A stretch of 64,000 bases of DNA from Megaustenia siamemsis (lineage: Eukaryota > Mollusca > Gastropoda > Stylommatophora > Ariophantidae): contig JAVIAB010000160.1 in the NCBI GenBank assembly GCA_032433765.1, forward strand, positions 17,244,049-17,308,048, given 5' to 3'. Shown here piece after piece: positions 12,593-24,744 of the stretch (positions are counted from its first letter, which is position 1; every line of letters begins with the position of its first letter). A program made the translations under genes and the position numbers. Under the pieces are notes generated by a model, which was given only the letters and a program-made list of their open reading frames with translations, did no database searches and was not told where the DNA came from.

Positions 12593-14810
12593 ACATAAAA
12601 TTGATAGTCATAAACTGAAAGATGAAGCAATAAAGGAAAAGTTTAACATAGAGCTAAGTAATTGTTATTCAGCACTTGGTGAAATAGACTTAGATATCAA
12701 TGAAATGTGGGACTCACAGAGCAAAATACTAATGACAGCAGCAGAAGCAAGTGCTGGACTGAAGAAAATGGAAAAACGAGCTTGGATCTCAGACACCACA
12801 TGGAAATACATCAAAGAAAGAAGAGAAGCGAAGAGAGCCATGACTAATGTAAAGACAGATCTTGGAAAGGTTCTGGCAAAAGCAACATACAAAGAATTAG
12901 ACAACAAAGTGAAAAGTTCGGCAAGAAGAGATACAAGAGCTTATATAGACAACTTGGCAGAGAAAGCAGAGACAGCTGCAATTACAGGAGACAGCAGAAC
13001 TCTTTATACTGTACAAAAGATGCTGACAAACACCTATACATCCAGTGGAACACCAATTCTAGACAAATCTGGATTAATGCTAACAACAAGCGCAGACATA
13101 AAAGCCCGTTGGGCGGAACACTTCAAAGAAATTCTTAACCGTCCACTACCTCACAGTTTAATAGATTTTGAAGCTGAAACACCAGCAGCAGAATTAGATG
13201 TAAATTTAGATGACTTCACCTTGAGTGAAATAGAAACCACCTTAAAGCTAATGACCAATAACAAGGCTGCTGGAGAGGATAAGTTAACAGCTGAGATCCT
13301 CAAGGCAATTGATAGCCATAATTTAATACATCTCCAAAAAATGTTCAACATCATTTGGAAAACAGAGAAGACGCCTCATAAATGGAAAAAAGGAATCATT
13401 GTTAAGATCCCAAAAAGGGCAATCTTAGAGATTGTAACAATTGGAGAGGCGTGACACTTTTGTCAGTTGCCTCAAAATTATTCTGTAAAATCATCCTAAA
13501 TAGAATAAAGGATTCAATAGATACAGTAATGCGTGAAGAACAGGCTGGGTTTAGAAAAGGGAGAAGCTGTCTTGACCACATTTTCACTCTACGACTTATA
13601 TTGGAGGAACACATTGAAAAGCAAAAACCTTTTGTACTTAACTTCATCGACTTCAAAAAAGCATTTGATAGTATTCATAGAGATTCTTTGTGGAAAATTC
13701 TGAAGCAATATGGCTTACCATCAAAAATCATAAATATTATCAAAGACATGTATGATGGTTACACATGTGCAGTTCGAACAGAGGAAGGACTGAGCGAATG
13801 TTTCCCAATAGAAACTGGGGTTAAACAAGGATGTATTTTATCGCCCTTGTTATTTGGAATTGTTATGGACTTCATAATGAAGAAATGCTGCACTGGTAAT
13901 AAAGGCATCGAATGGATACAAGGAGACCATTTGGAGGACCTGGACTTTGCTGATGACATAGTTCTCATCAGCAATCAGATAAAAACGATGCAGGAAAACA
14001 CAAATGAACTATCATCAATAGCCAGCAAAATTGGGCTTGAGGTCAATCATGAAAAGACTAAAGTCATGAAAAGTTTAATTCCAACAAGTGACAAAATATA
14101 CATGGAAAACAAACCAGTAGAAGAGATCGATCACTTCATCTATCTTGGAAGTCACATTGATCGAGAAGGGGATACGAGCAAAGAAATTAGAATCAGACTG
14201 GCTAAAGCAGCAATGTCTTTCAGAAGCCTTGAAAAGTTGTGGAAATCAAAACTCATTAGCACAAACACAAAACTTAGGCTATTCAAATCAAATGTACTAT
14301 CAACCCTTACGTATGCGTGTGAAAGCTGGAAAACAACAAGAGATATAGAAACAAAGTTGAACGCATTCGAAAATAAATGTCTAAGGAAAATACTTGGTAT
14401 AGAATGGAACGAATTCAAAACAAACGAGGAAATTAGAGAAATCGCCAATCAACCACTAATATCTTCAGTAATAAAGAAAAGACGATGGTCATACGTTGGA
14501 CATGTGATGAGAAGAGATAATAATCGAATAGCAAAGCAAGCCCTCATATGGGAAACAACAGGTAAAAGAAAAAGAGGAAGACCCAGGGAGACACTGAGAA
14601 GAACATTGATGAGAGAGGCAAGAGCAGCAGGAATCGGCTCCCTCAATGAGATAGAACTGCTTGCACAGAACAGAGACAGATGGCGAGATTTGATAAAATA
14701 TCTTTAAAAGAAAACTGCTAGAACAAAAATTCATATAGGAGAAGGTGTATCTTGGTCTACGCCCTATGGGCCGGTTACGGCTCGAAAGGTCAATAGATAG
14801 ATAGATAGAT
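12593..14810 (+). mobile_element. LINE array copy 2
   Basis: Same element as copy 1, one base longer. The N-terminal ORF (12705-13454, 249 codons) is uninterrupted here and meets the 418-codon RT ORF (13451-14707) only through the shared frameshift around 13,415. The catalytic RT motifs (FIDFKKAFD, FADD) are intact. Flanked by AGTATGTCC at 12584-12592 and 14811-14819. Copies 1 to 3 start at the same truncated base and share the same lesion, so they derive from one inserted copy. Confidence 0.94.
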
Positions 14811-16848
14811 AGTATGTCCCCTATATCTATTACTCCACTCTACGACACCTCTATCTTTCCTCCTCTCTAGTCTGTCCCCTATATCTATGACTCCACTCTA
14901 CGACACCTCTATCTTTCCTCCTCTCTAGTCTGTCCCCTATATCTATTACTCCACTCTATGACACCTCTATCTTTCCTCCTCTGTAGTCTGTCCCCTATAT
15001 CTATTACTCCACGCTACGACACCTCTATCTTTCCTCCTCTCTAGTCTGTCCCCTATATCTATTACTCCACTCTACGACACCTCTATCTTTCCTCCTCTCT
15101 AGTCTGTCCCCTATATCTATTACTCCACTCTACGACACCTCTATCTTTCCTCCTCTCTAGTCTGTCCCCTATATCTATTACTCCACTCTACGACACCTCT
15201 ATCTTTCCTCCTCTCTAGTCTGTCCCCTATATCTATTATCCACACTACGACACCTCTATCTTTCCTCCTCTCTAGTCTGTCCCCTATATCTATTACTCCA
15301 CTCTACGACACCACTATATTTCCTCCTCTCTAGTATGTCCCCTATATCTATTACTCCACTCTACGACACCTCTATCTTTCCTCCTCTCTAGTCTGTCCCC
15401 TATATCTATGACTCCACTCTACGACACCTCTATCTTTCCTCCTCTCTAGTCAGTCCCCTATATCTATTACTCCACTCTATGACACCTCTATCTTTCCTCC
15501 TCTCTAGTCTGTCCCCTATATCTATTACTCCACGCTACGACACCTCTATCTTTCCTCCTCTCTAGTCTGTCCCCTATATCTATTACTCCACTCTATGACA
15601 CCTCTATCTTTCCTCCTCTCTAGTCTGTCCCCTATATCTATTACTCCACTCTACGACACCTCTATCTTTCCTCCTCTCTAGTCTGTCCCCTATATCTATT
15701 ACTCCACTCTATGACACCTCTATCTTTCCTCCTCTCTAGTCTGTCCCCTATATCTATTACTCCACTCTACGACACCTCTATCTTTCCTCCTCTCTAGTCT
15801 GTCCCCTATATCTATTACTCCACTCTACGACACCTCTATCTTTCCTCCTCTCTAGTCTGTCCCCTATATCTATTACTCCACTCTACGACACCTCTATCTT
15901 TCCTCCTCTCTAGTCTGTCCCCTATATCTATTACTCCACTCTATGACACCTCTATCTTTCCTCCTCTCTAGTCTGTCCCCTATATCTATTACTCCACTCT
16001 ACGACACCTCCATCTTTCCTCCTCTCTAGTCTGTCCCCTATATCTATTACTCCACTCTACGACACCTCTATCTTTCCTCCTCTCTAGTCTGTCCCCTATA
16101 TCTATTACTCCACTCTACGACACCTCTATCTTTCCTCCTCTCTAGTCTGTCCCCTATATCTATGACTCCACTCTACGACACCTCTATCTTTCCTCCTCTC
16201 TAGTCATTCCCCTATATCTATTACTCCACTCTATGACACCTCTATCTTTCCTCCTCTCTAGTCTGTCCCCTATATCTATTACTCCACTCTACGACACCTC
16301 TATCTTTCCTCCTCTCTAGTCTGTCCCCTATATCTATTACTCCGCGCTACGACACCTCTATCTTTCCTCCTCTCTAGTCTTTCCCCTATATCTATTACTC
16401 CACTCTACGACACCTCTATCTTTCCTCCTCTCTAGTCTGTCCCCTATATCTATTACTCCACTCTACGACACCTCTATCTTTCCTCCTCTCTAGTCTGTCC
16501 CCTATATCTATTACTCCACTCTATGACACCTCTATCTTTCCTCCTCTCTAGTCTGTCCCCTATATCTATTACTCCACTCTACGACACCTCTATCTTTCCT
16601 CCTCTCTAGTCTGTCCCCTATATCTATTACTCCACTCTACGACACCTCTATCTTTCCTCCTCTCTAGTCTGTCCCCTATATCTATTACTCCACTCTACGA
16701 CACCTCTATTTTTCCTCCTCTCTAGTCTGTCCCCTATATCTATTACTCCACACTACGACACCTCTATCTTTCCTCCTCTCTAGTCTGTCCCCTATATCTA
16801 TTACTCCACTCTACGACACCACTATATTTCCTCCTCTCTAGTATGTCC
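14811..16848. repeat. 58-bp minisatellite, block 3
   Basis: About 35 units, paralogous unit-for-unit to block 2 as part of the ~4.25-kb higher-order repeat. Confidence 0.97.
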
Positions 16849-19065
16849 ACATAAAATTGATAGTCATAAACTGAAAGATGAAGCAATAAAGGAAAAGTTT
16901 AACATAGAGCTAAGTAATTGTTATTCAGCACTTGGTGAAATAGACTTAGATATCAATGAAATGTGGGACTCACAGAGCAAAATACTAATGACAGCAGCAG
17001 AAGCAAGTGCTGGACTGAAGAAAATGGAAAAACGAGCTTGGATCTCAGACACCACATGGAATACATCAAAGAAAGAAGAGAAGCGAAGAGAGCCATGACT
17101 AATGTAAAGACAGATCTTGGAAAGGTTCTGGCAAAAGCAACATACAAAGAATTAGACAACAAAGTGAAAAGTTCGGCAAGAAGAGATACAAGAGCTTATA
17201 TAGACAACTTGGCAGAGAAAGCAGAGACAGCTGCAATTACAGGAGACAGCAGAACTCTTTATACTGTACAAAAGATGCTGACAAACACCTATACATCCAG
17301 TGGAACACCAATTCTAGACAAATCTGGATTAATGCTAACAACAAGCGCAGACATAAAAGCCCGTTGGGCGGAACACTTCAAAGAAATTCTTAACCGTCCA
17401 CTACCTCACAGTTTAATAGATTTTGAAGCTGAAACACCAGCAGCAGAATTAGATGTAAATTTAGATGACTTCACCTTGAGTGAAATAGAAACCACCTTAA
17501 AGCTAATGACCAATAACAAGGCTGCTGGAGAGGATAAGTTAACAGCTGAGATCCTCAAGGCAATTGATAGCCATAATTTAATACATCTCCAAAAAATGTT
17601 CAACATCATTTGGAAAACAGAGAAGACGCCTCATAAATGGAAAAAAGGAATCATTGTTAAGATCCCAAAAAGGGCAATCTTAGAGATTGTAACAATTGGA
17701 GAGGCGTGACACTTTTGTCAGTTGCCTCAAAATTATTCTGTAAAATCATCCTAAATAGAATAAAGGATTCAATAGATACAGTAATGCGTGAAGAACAGGC
17801 TGGGTTTAGAAAAGGGAGAAGCTGTCTTGACCACATTTTCACTCTACGACTTATATTGGAGGAACACATTGAAAAGCAAAAACCTTTTGTACTTAACTTC
17901 ATCGACTTCAAAAAAGCATTTGATAGTATTCATAGAGATTCTTTGTGGAAAATTCTGAAGCAATATGGCTTACCATCAAAAATCATAAATATTATCAAAG
18001 ACATGTATGATGGTTACACATGTGCAGTTCGAACAGAGGAAGGACTGAGCGAATGTTTCCCAATAGAAACTGGGGTTAAACAAGGATGTATTTTATCGCC
18101 CTTGTTATTTGGAATTGTTATGGACTTCATAATGAAGAAATGCTGCACTGGTAATAAAGGCATCGAATGGATACAAGGAGACCATTTGGAGGACCTGGAC
18201 TTTGCTGATGACATAGTTCTCATCAGCAATCAGATAAAAACGATGCAGGAAAACACAAATGAACTATCATCAATAGCCAGCAAAATTGGGCTTGAGGTCA
18301 ATCATGAAAAGACTAAAGTCATGAAAAGTTTAATTCCAACAAGTGACAAAATATACATGGAAAACAAACCAGTAGAAGAGATCGATCACTTCATCTATCT
18401 TGGAAGTCACATTGATCGAGAAGGGGATACGAGCAAAGAAATTAGAATCAGACTGGCTAAAGCAGCAATGTCTTTCAGAAGCCTTGAAAAGTTGTGGAAA
18501 TCAAAACTCATTAGCACAAACACAAAACTTAGGCTATTCAAATCAAATGTACTATCAACCCTTACGTATGCGTGTGAAAGCTGGAAAACAACAAGAGATA
18601 TAGAAACAAAGTTGAACGCATTCGAAAATAAATGTCTAAGGAAAATACTTGGTATAGAATGGAACGAATTCAAAACAAACGAGGAAATTAGAGAAATCGC
18701 CAATCAACCACTAATATCTTCAGTAATAAAGAAAAGACGATGGTCATACGTTGGACATGTGATGAGAAGAGATAATAATCGAATAGCAAAGCAAGCCCTC
18801 ATATGGGAAACAACAGGTAAAAGAAAAAGAGGAAGACCCAGGGAGACACTGAGAAGAACATTGATGAGAGAGGCAAGAGCAGCAGGAATCGGCTCCCTCA
18901 ATGAGATAGAACTGCTTGCACAGAACAGAGACAGATGGCGAGATTTGATAAAATATCTTTAAAAGAAAACTGCTAGAACAAAAATTCATATAGGAGAAGG
19001 TGTATCTTGGTCTACGCCCTATGGGCCGGTTACGGCTCGAAAGGTCAATAGATAGATAGATAGAT
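16849..19065 (+). mobile_element. LINE array copy 3
   Basis: Same truncated LINE. A private one-base deletion near 17,059 (CATGGAATACATC against CATGGAAATACATC) changes the frame of the N-terminal ORF start. The 418-codon RT ORF at 17,706-18,962 is otherwise the same as in copies 1 and 2. The shared internal frameshift is present near 17,670. Flanked by AGTATGTCC (16840-16848, 19066-19074). Confidence 0.94.
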
Positions 19066-20150
19066 AGTATGTCCCCTATATCTATTACTCCACTCTACGA
19101 CACCTCTATCTTTCCTCCTCTCTAGTCTGTCCCCTATATCTATGACTCCACTCTACGACACCTCTATCTTTCCTCCTCTCTAGTCTGTCCCCTATATCTA
19201 TTACTCCACTCTATGACACCTCTATCTTTCCTCCTCTGTAGTCTGTCCCCTATATCTATTACTCCACGCTACGACACCTCTATCTTTCCTCCTCTCTAGT
19301 CTGTCCCCTATATCTATTACTCCACTCTACGACACCTCTATCTTTCCTCCTCTCTAGTCTGTCCCCTATATCTATTACTCCACTCTACGACACCTCTATC
19401 TTTCCTCCTCTCTAGTCTGTCCCCTATATCTATTACTCCACTCTACGACACCTCTATCTTTCCTCCTCTCAAGTCTGTCCCCTATATCTATTACTCCACT
19501 CTACGACACCTCTATCTTTCCTCCTCTCTAGTCTGTCCCCTATATCTATTACTCCACTCTATGACACCTCTATCTTTCCTCCTCTCTAGTCTGTCCCCTA
19601 TATCTATTACTCCACTCTACGACACCTCCATCTTTCCTCCTCTCTAGTCTGTCCCCTATATCTATTACTCCACTCTACGACACCTCTATCTTTCCTCCTC
19701 TCTAGTCTGTCCCCTATATCTATGACTCCACTCTACGACACCTCTATCTTTCCTCCTCTCTAGTCTGTCCCCTATATCTATGACTCCACTCTACGACACC
19801 TCTATCTTTCCTCCTCTCTAGTCAGTCCCCTATATCTATTACTCCACTCTATGACACCTCTATCTTTCCTCCTCTCTAGTCTGTCCCCTATATCTATTAC
19901 TCCACGCTACGACACCTCTATCTTTCCTCCTCTCTAGTCTGTCCCCTATATCTATTACTCCACTCTACGACACCTCTATCTTTCCTCCTCTCTAGTCTGT
20001 CCCTATATCTATTACTCCACTCTATGACACCTCTATCTTTCCTCCTCTCTAGTCTGTCCCCTATATCTATTACTCCACTCTACGACACCTCTATCTTTCC
20101 TCCTCTCTAGTCTGTCCCCTATATCTATTACTCCACTCTACGACACCTCT
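19066..20150. repeat. 58-bp minisatellite, block 4
   Basis: About 19 units. The first units follow the same variant order as blocks 2 and 3, then the pattern departs around 19,470 (CTCTCAAGTC variant), marking the edge of the higher-order repeat. Confidence 0.96.
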
Positions 20151-21336
20151 TTCCGGTTGTTTCCAAAATGGAGGAATTATTTTTCTCCGGCTTGGTATTG
20201 AACCGTTGATCAGAGGTTTAACAAGCCGCTATCGTAAAAACGGTGTTGTTAATGAAACGTAGACCTGATACAGAATGTGTAAATTAGCAGTAGATAGTTG
20301 TGATAGTTTTTCGGCCCTAAAACAACAACAAAAATAGGATTCTGGAATGTGCGAACAATGGCCGCTCCGACGAAACATGCACAGGTCGCGAGCGAGATGG
20401 ACAGATACGATCTAGATATTTTAGGATTAAGCGAAATGCGCTGGCTTGGAAAAGGAGACCATTTGGAGGACCTCGACTTTGCTGATGACATAGTTCTCAT
20501 CAGCAGTCAGATAAAAACGATGCAGGAAAACACAAATGAACTATCATCAATAGCCAGCAAAATTGGGCTTGAGGTCAATCATGAAAAGACTAAAGTCATG
20601 AAAAGTTTAATTCCAACAAGTGACAAAATATACATGGAAAACAAACCAGTAGAAGAGATCGATCACTTTATCTATCTTGGAAGTCACATTGATCGAGAAG
20701 GGGATACGAGCAAAGAAATTAGAATCAGACTGGCTAAAGCAGCAATGTCTTTCAGAAGCCTTGAAAAGTTGTGGAAATCAAAACTCATTAGCACAAACAC
20801 AAAACTTAGGCTATTCAAATCAAATGTACTATCAACCCTTACGTATGCGTGTGAAAGCTGGAAAACAACAAGAGATATAGAAACAAAGTTGAACGCATTC
20901 GAAAATAAATGTCTAAGGAAAATACTTGGTATAGAATGGAACGAATTCAAAACAAACGAGGAAATTAGAGAAATCGCCAATCAACCACTAATATCTTCAG
21001 TAATAAAGAAAAGACGATGGTCATACGTTGGACATGTGATGAGAAGAGATAATAATCGAATAGCAAAGCAAGCCCTCATATGGGAAACAACAGGTAAAAG
21101 AAAAAGAGGAAGACCCAGGGAGACACTGAGAAGAACATTGATGAGAGAGGCAAGAGCAGCAGGAATCGGCTCCCTCAATGAGATAGAACTGCTTGCACAG
21201 AACAGAGACAGATGACGAGATTTAATAAAATATCTTTAAAAGAAAACTGCTAGAACAAAAATTCATATAGGAGAAGGTGTATCTTGGTCTACGCCCTATG
21301 GGCCGGTTACGGCTCGAAAGGTCAATAGATAGATAG
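20151..21336 (+). mobile_element. LINE array copy 4: 5'-complete, internally deleted, own target-site duplication
   Basis: An independent insertion: ACGACACCTCT occurs at 20140-20150 and again at 21337-21347, an 11-bp target-site duplication in the 58-bp unit. Unlike copies 1-3 it carries the element's 5' sequence (about 200 bp of leader, then the start of the endonuclease) and joins at about 20,452-20,460 to the RT region just before motif C. The 3' part is about 99% identical to copies 1-3 with private changes (ACCTCGAC, CAGCAGTC). It ends in a short (GATA)n tail. Confidence 0.92.
20349..21215 (+). CDS. Internally deleted LINE ORF2: endonuclease start fused to RT palm/C-terminus
   Basis: A 288-codon open frame. 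Residues 1-36 match the beginning of an AP-type (EEP) endonuclease of LINEs; the frame opens upstream as FWNVRTMAAPTKHAQVA, then LDILGLSEMRW. It continues in frame through GDHLEDLDFADDIVLIS (RT motif C) into the C-terminal RRWSYVGHVMRRD / GKRKRGRP block. The rest of the endonuclease and RT motifs A and B are absent, so it cannot be a working polymerase or nuclease. A TGG-to-TGA change ends the frame near 21,213, about nine codons earlier than in copies 1-3. Whether it is expressed is unknown. Confidence 0.8.
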   Translation: MRTMAAPTKHAQVASEMDRYDLDILGLSEMRWLGKGDHLEDLDFADDIVLISSQIKTMQENTNELSSIASKIGLEVNHEKTKVMKSLIPTSDKIYMENKPVEEIDHFIYLGSHIDREGDTSKEIRIRLAKAAMSFRSLEKLWKSKLISTNTKLRLFKSNVLSTLTYACESWKTTRDIETKLNAFENKCLRKILGIEWNEFKTNEEIREIANQPLISSVIKKRRWSYVGHVMRRDNNRIAKQALIWETTGKRKRGRPRETLRRTLMREARAAGIGSLNEIELLAQNRDR

Positions 21337-22008
21337 ACGACACCTCTATCTTTCCTCCTCTCTAGTCTGTCCCCTATATCTATTACTCCACTATACGACA
21401 CCTCTATCTTTCTCCTCTCTAGTCTGTCCCCTATATCTATTACTCCACTCTATGACACCTCTATCTTTCCTCCTCTCTAGTCTGTCCCCTATATCTATTA
21501 CTCCACTCTACGACACCTCCATCTTTCCTCCTCTCTAGTCTGTCCCCTATATCTATTACTCCACTCTACGACACCTCCCATCTTTCCTCCTCTCTAGTCT
21601 GTCCCCTATATCTATTACTCCACTCTACGACACCTCTATCTTTCCTCCTCTCTAGTCTGTCCCCTATATCTATTACTCCACTCTACGACACCTCTATCTT
21701 TCCTCCTCTCTAGTCTGTCCCCTATATCTATTACTCCACTCTACGACACCTCTATCTTTCCTCCTCTCTAGTCTGTCCCCTATATCTATTACTCCACTCT
21801 ATGACACCTCTATCTTTCTTCCTCTCTAGTCTGTCCCCTATATCTATTACTCCACTCTACGACACCTCCATCTTTCCTCCTCTCTAGTCTGTCCCCTATA
21901 TCTATTACTCCACTCTACAACACCTCCATCTTTCCTCCTCTCTAGTCTGTCCCCTATATCTATTACTCCACTCCACGACACCTCTATCTTTCCTCCTCTC
22001 TAGTCTGT
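21337..22008. repeat. 58-bp minisatellite, block 5
   Basis: About 11-12 units of the same minisatellite with more private variants (CTATACGAC, CACCTCCCATC, CTACAACAC). It ends abruptly at 22,008 and unique sequence follows. Confidence 0.96.
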
Positions 22009-22132
22009 ATCTTGCGTCTTTTGTATACACACGGATCTGTTTTTTGGAAACCTCTGTTACTGCGTGATGTGTGCGCACATTTTCAGCTTTGTGCACCCAT
22101 ATGCACCCCGATGCGCACTTAAATTGATTGTT

Positions 22133-22310
22133 ATTGAGTTATTTTCCGGTCATCATCATTGCATTCCGAACATGTCCATAGGTGCTCAGATCCCTTCCTC
22201 AGCAAGTCTTGCAGTGTCCAGCGAACGAAGATTCCAATTCTATGGTTAATTAGTCTTCTTACACGCCCACTAAGTTTCTCGTTTCTGGCTTCCGTTCTTT
22301 CAGAAGAAAG
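22133..22310 (-). mobile_element. I-like LINE 3'-end fragment
   Basis: Very similar to 58,735-58,890: both contain GTCATCATCATTGCA, CATGTCCATAGGTGCT, GATCCCTTCCTCAGCAAGTC and CTTCTTACACGCC in order. It is therefore the 3' end of the same RNase H-bearing LINE family, minus-strand, severely 5'-truncated. Confidence 0.85.
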
Positions 22311-22679
22311 ATTCTTCTTGTATCTTACAGGGAACTTTTTATTAATATTTTATTTTCCTTTACTTTCATTTCTCTTTCTACTTCGATTTTTTAATTATTT
22401 ACTTTTTTTTAATTTTAAATACATTTTTGTATGTGTGTTGTATGTTTGTTCTGTTGAAGACCTTTGCGCCGAAACGTTGTTTTAATTTGTGATGTCCACT
22501 TGTTACGTGAAGCTTTAACGATACATTTTTTGTTATTTCACCTTTATCTCCAACCCGCTCCCACCATTCTCATGTCCACTTCAAACACTATTCATAGAAT
22601 GACACCTCCCAACTTTTGACCTTAGCATACGCCACTGCCAGAGTATGAAAAAAAAATATATTTAATTTCTTATTTTAGA

Positions 22680-22840
22680 ATTACATTGAAATAGTTCTTT
22701 CTTCATTTTCCAGTTGCTTGAAGACTTCATTATTCTCCGTCATCCCCAAACATTCAATTCGTCTGATTCTTCTGTAATTCCACATTTGCGTGGCTTCGGT
22801 TTTCTTTTCTGTTAACTAATTTAATTAACATGTTCTGCTT
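22680..22840 (-). mobile_element. LINE C-terminal fragment (family of 42.4 and 63.5 kb)
   Basis: CAGTTG(C)TT...ACTTCAT followed by ATTCTTCTGTAATTCCACATTT and TTTTCTTTTCTGTTA parallels 63,775-63,880 and 42,675-42,790. A short, decayed piece with no intact frame. Confidence 0.55.
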
Positions 22841-22885
22841 CGTGCACATTTGTTTAATGGGCAAGCAGTTTACTATTTTTAATTT

Positions 22886-23840
22886 CGCGGAAACAATCAG
22901 CAGTTTTTGGTCGTGTAATGAGTTGGGGAAACAATCAGCAATCTTTAGTTATGACATGAGAGACGGGGCGGGGCGGGGAGACAATCAGCAGCCTTTACTC
23001 GCGTAATGAGAGGGGGGGGGAGACAATCAGCAGCCTTTACTCGCGTAATGAGAGGGGAGGGGAAGACAATCAGCAGCCTTTACTCGCGTAATGAGGGGGG
23101 GGGGACATAATCAGGAGTATTTAGTTACGTAAGGAGAGTGGGAAAACAATAATATGTCTTTAGTTACGTAAGGAGAGTGGGAAAACAATCATATGTCTTC
23201 AGTTACGTAAGGAGAGTGGGAAAACAATCATATGTCTTTAGTTACGTAAGGAGAGTGGGAAAACAATCATATGTCTTTAGTTACGTAAGGAGAGTGGGAA
23301 AACAATCATATGTCTTTAGTCACTTAAGGAGAGTGGGAAAACAATCATATGTCTTTAGTTACGTAAGGAGAGTGGGAAAACAATCATATGTCTTTAGTCA
23401 CTTAAGGAGAGTGGGAAAACAATCAGATGTCTTTAGTTACGTAAGGAGAGTGGGAAAACAATCATATGTCTTTAGTTACGTAAGGAAAGTGGGAAAACAA
23501 TCATATGTCTTTAGTTACGTAAGGAGAGTGGGAAAACAATCATATGTCTTTAGTTACGTAAGGAGATGGGGAAACCAATCAGAAGTCTTTAGTCGTGTAA
23601 AGAGAGGGGAAAACAATCAGAAGTCTTTAGTCGTGTAAAGAGAGGGGGAAACAATCAGAAATCTGTAGTCATGTAAAGAGAGGGGAAAACAATCAGAAAT
23701 CTTTAATCGTGTAAAGAGAGGGGAAAACAATCCGAAATCTGTAGTCATGTAAAGAGAGGGGAAAACAATCAGAAATCTTTAGTCATGTAAAGAGAGGGGA
23801 AAACAATCAGAAATCTGTAGTCATGTAAAGAGAGAGGGAC
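22886..23840. repeat. 39-bp minisatellite with diverged flanks
   Basis: The core (23,120-23,570) is a uniform 39-bp unit around GTGGGAAAACAATCATATGT / CTTTAGTTACGTAAGGAGA. The flanks (22,886-23,120 and 23,570-23,840) are diverged versions (GGGGAGACAATCAGCAGCC; GGGAAAACAATCAGAAATCT). The unit length is a multiple of three, giving a 13-residue-periodic open frame on the plus strand that is not supported by any non-repeat coding signal. Confidence 0.95.
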
Positions 23841-24234
23841 CCTTCTTGTCTAGAGGCCGACATGTTACCTGTAAACCACCTTGCCCCCCCCCCCTTCTCC
23901 CATTCAGCACATCATATACCGAAATTTGCTCTCATCACAGCTCGTCTAAAGAAATACCTGATTCTAACATATCACTCGCTAGCTCTGTTGTCATAATCAC
24001 GGACATTTTGATGTGTTGAATCAGACCTCTTCTTAATCTACTCTTTTCTCCGCCTCTCTGAAATCATGCCTTCCATTAATATTCTTTCTAGACTGTTGTT
24101 TATTTCCAACGGAGACAAACACAAATATCAAATATACAAAACATAAGATATTATGCGGGATGCGGGGTATAGCTGCCGAGAACATATACAATATACATAA
24201 AATGGTATGGACCAGCTAAACTAATAGAAAGACA

Positions 24235-24285
24235 AGACAAACTACAACGTTTCGGCAAAAACCTTCATCAGGTATAACAAACAAA
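24235..24285 (-). ncRNA. Candidate hammerhead ribozyme (Penelope-like-element type)
   Basis: On the minus strand CTGATGA is followed by AGGTTTTTGCC (GG/CC stem with a U-rich loop) and GAAAC, the conserved hammerhead core order at 24,249-24,271; GTTGTAGTTTGTC follows, compatible with a very short stem III and a GUA cleavage site. Hammerheads with minimal stem III are known from Penelope-like retroelements in many animals. Stem I pairing by eye is only partial, so activity is unproven. No Penelope RT is seen nearby. Confidence 0.5.
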
Positions 24286-24744
24286 CCATACAAATTAAAC
24301 ATATAAATCCAAGTAAAAAAACACACAACATAGACCTAAAAAAAATAGCGGGGAAAAGACGGAAGCCCACTTAACGTCCTTTGAAACGTTCTTAAGGGCG
24401 CACACTTTCAAGAGGAAAAAAAGTTTTAGTAATAATAAAAACAGCAAACATGGGAGAACGGGCGAAGGGCCTCAGTATTTGCTCTGTTATAGTGATCTTA
24501 ATTTTTTTAACCATTTGCTTATTGTTTAACAATTTAGTCAGTGATACACAAGGCCGTACCACTTTTGCGGAGAAAATATCTGGTTTCCAATTAAAGCTGA
24601 ACGTTCGGTCTGTTGGGCAAGGAATCGAGCAGAAGGGATAAAAGCATAACAATGAGAATACTGTAAAGCTGATGATAATCAATACAATTTAAAAAAAAAA
24701 ACAGATAATAAAAATGGTACGCATATAACTTTACGTTGATGAAG

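Noticed and set aside
22440..22490. Third hammerhead-like motif (CTGTTGAAG ... GCCGAAACG)
   Set aside because: CTGATGA is altered to CTGTTGA and the stem II region does not pair well; at most a distant relic.
23177..23638. 153-codon ORF with a 13-residue repeat
   Set aside because: Follows directly from the 39-bp unit; no non-repeat coding sequence, and it ends where the unit diverges.
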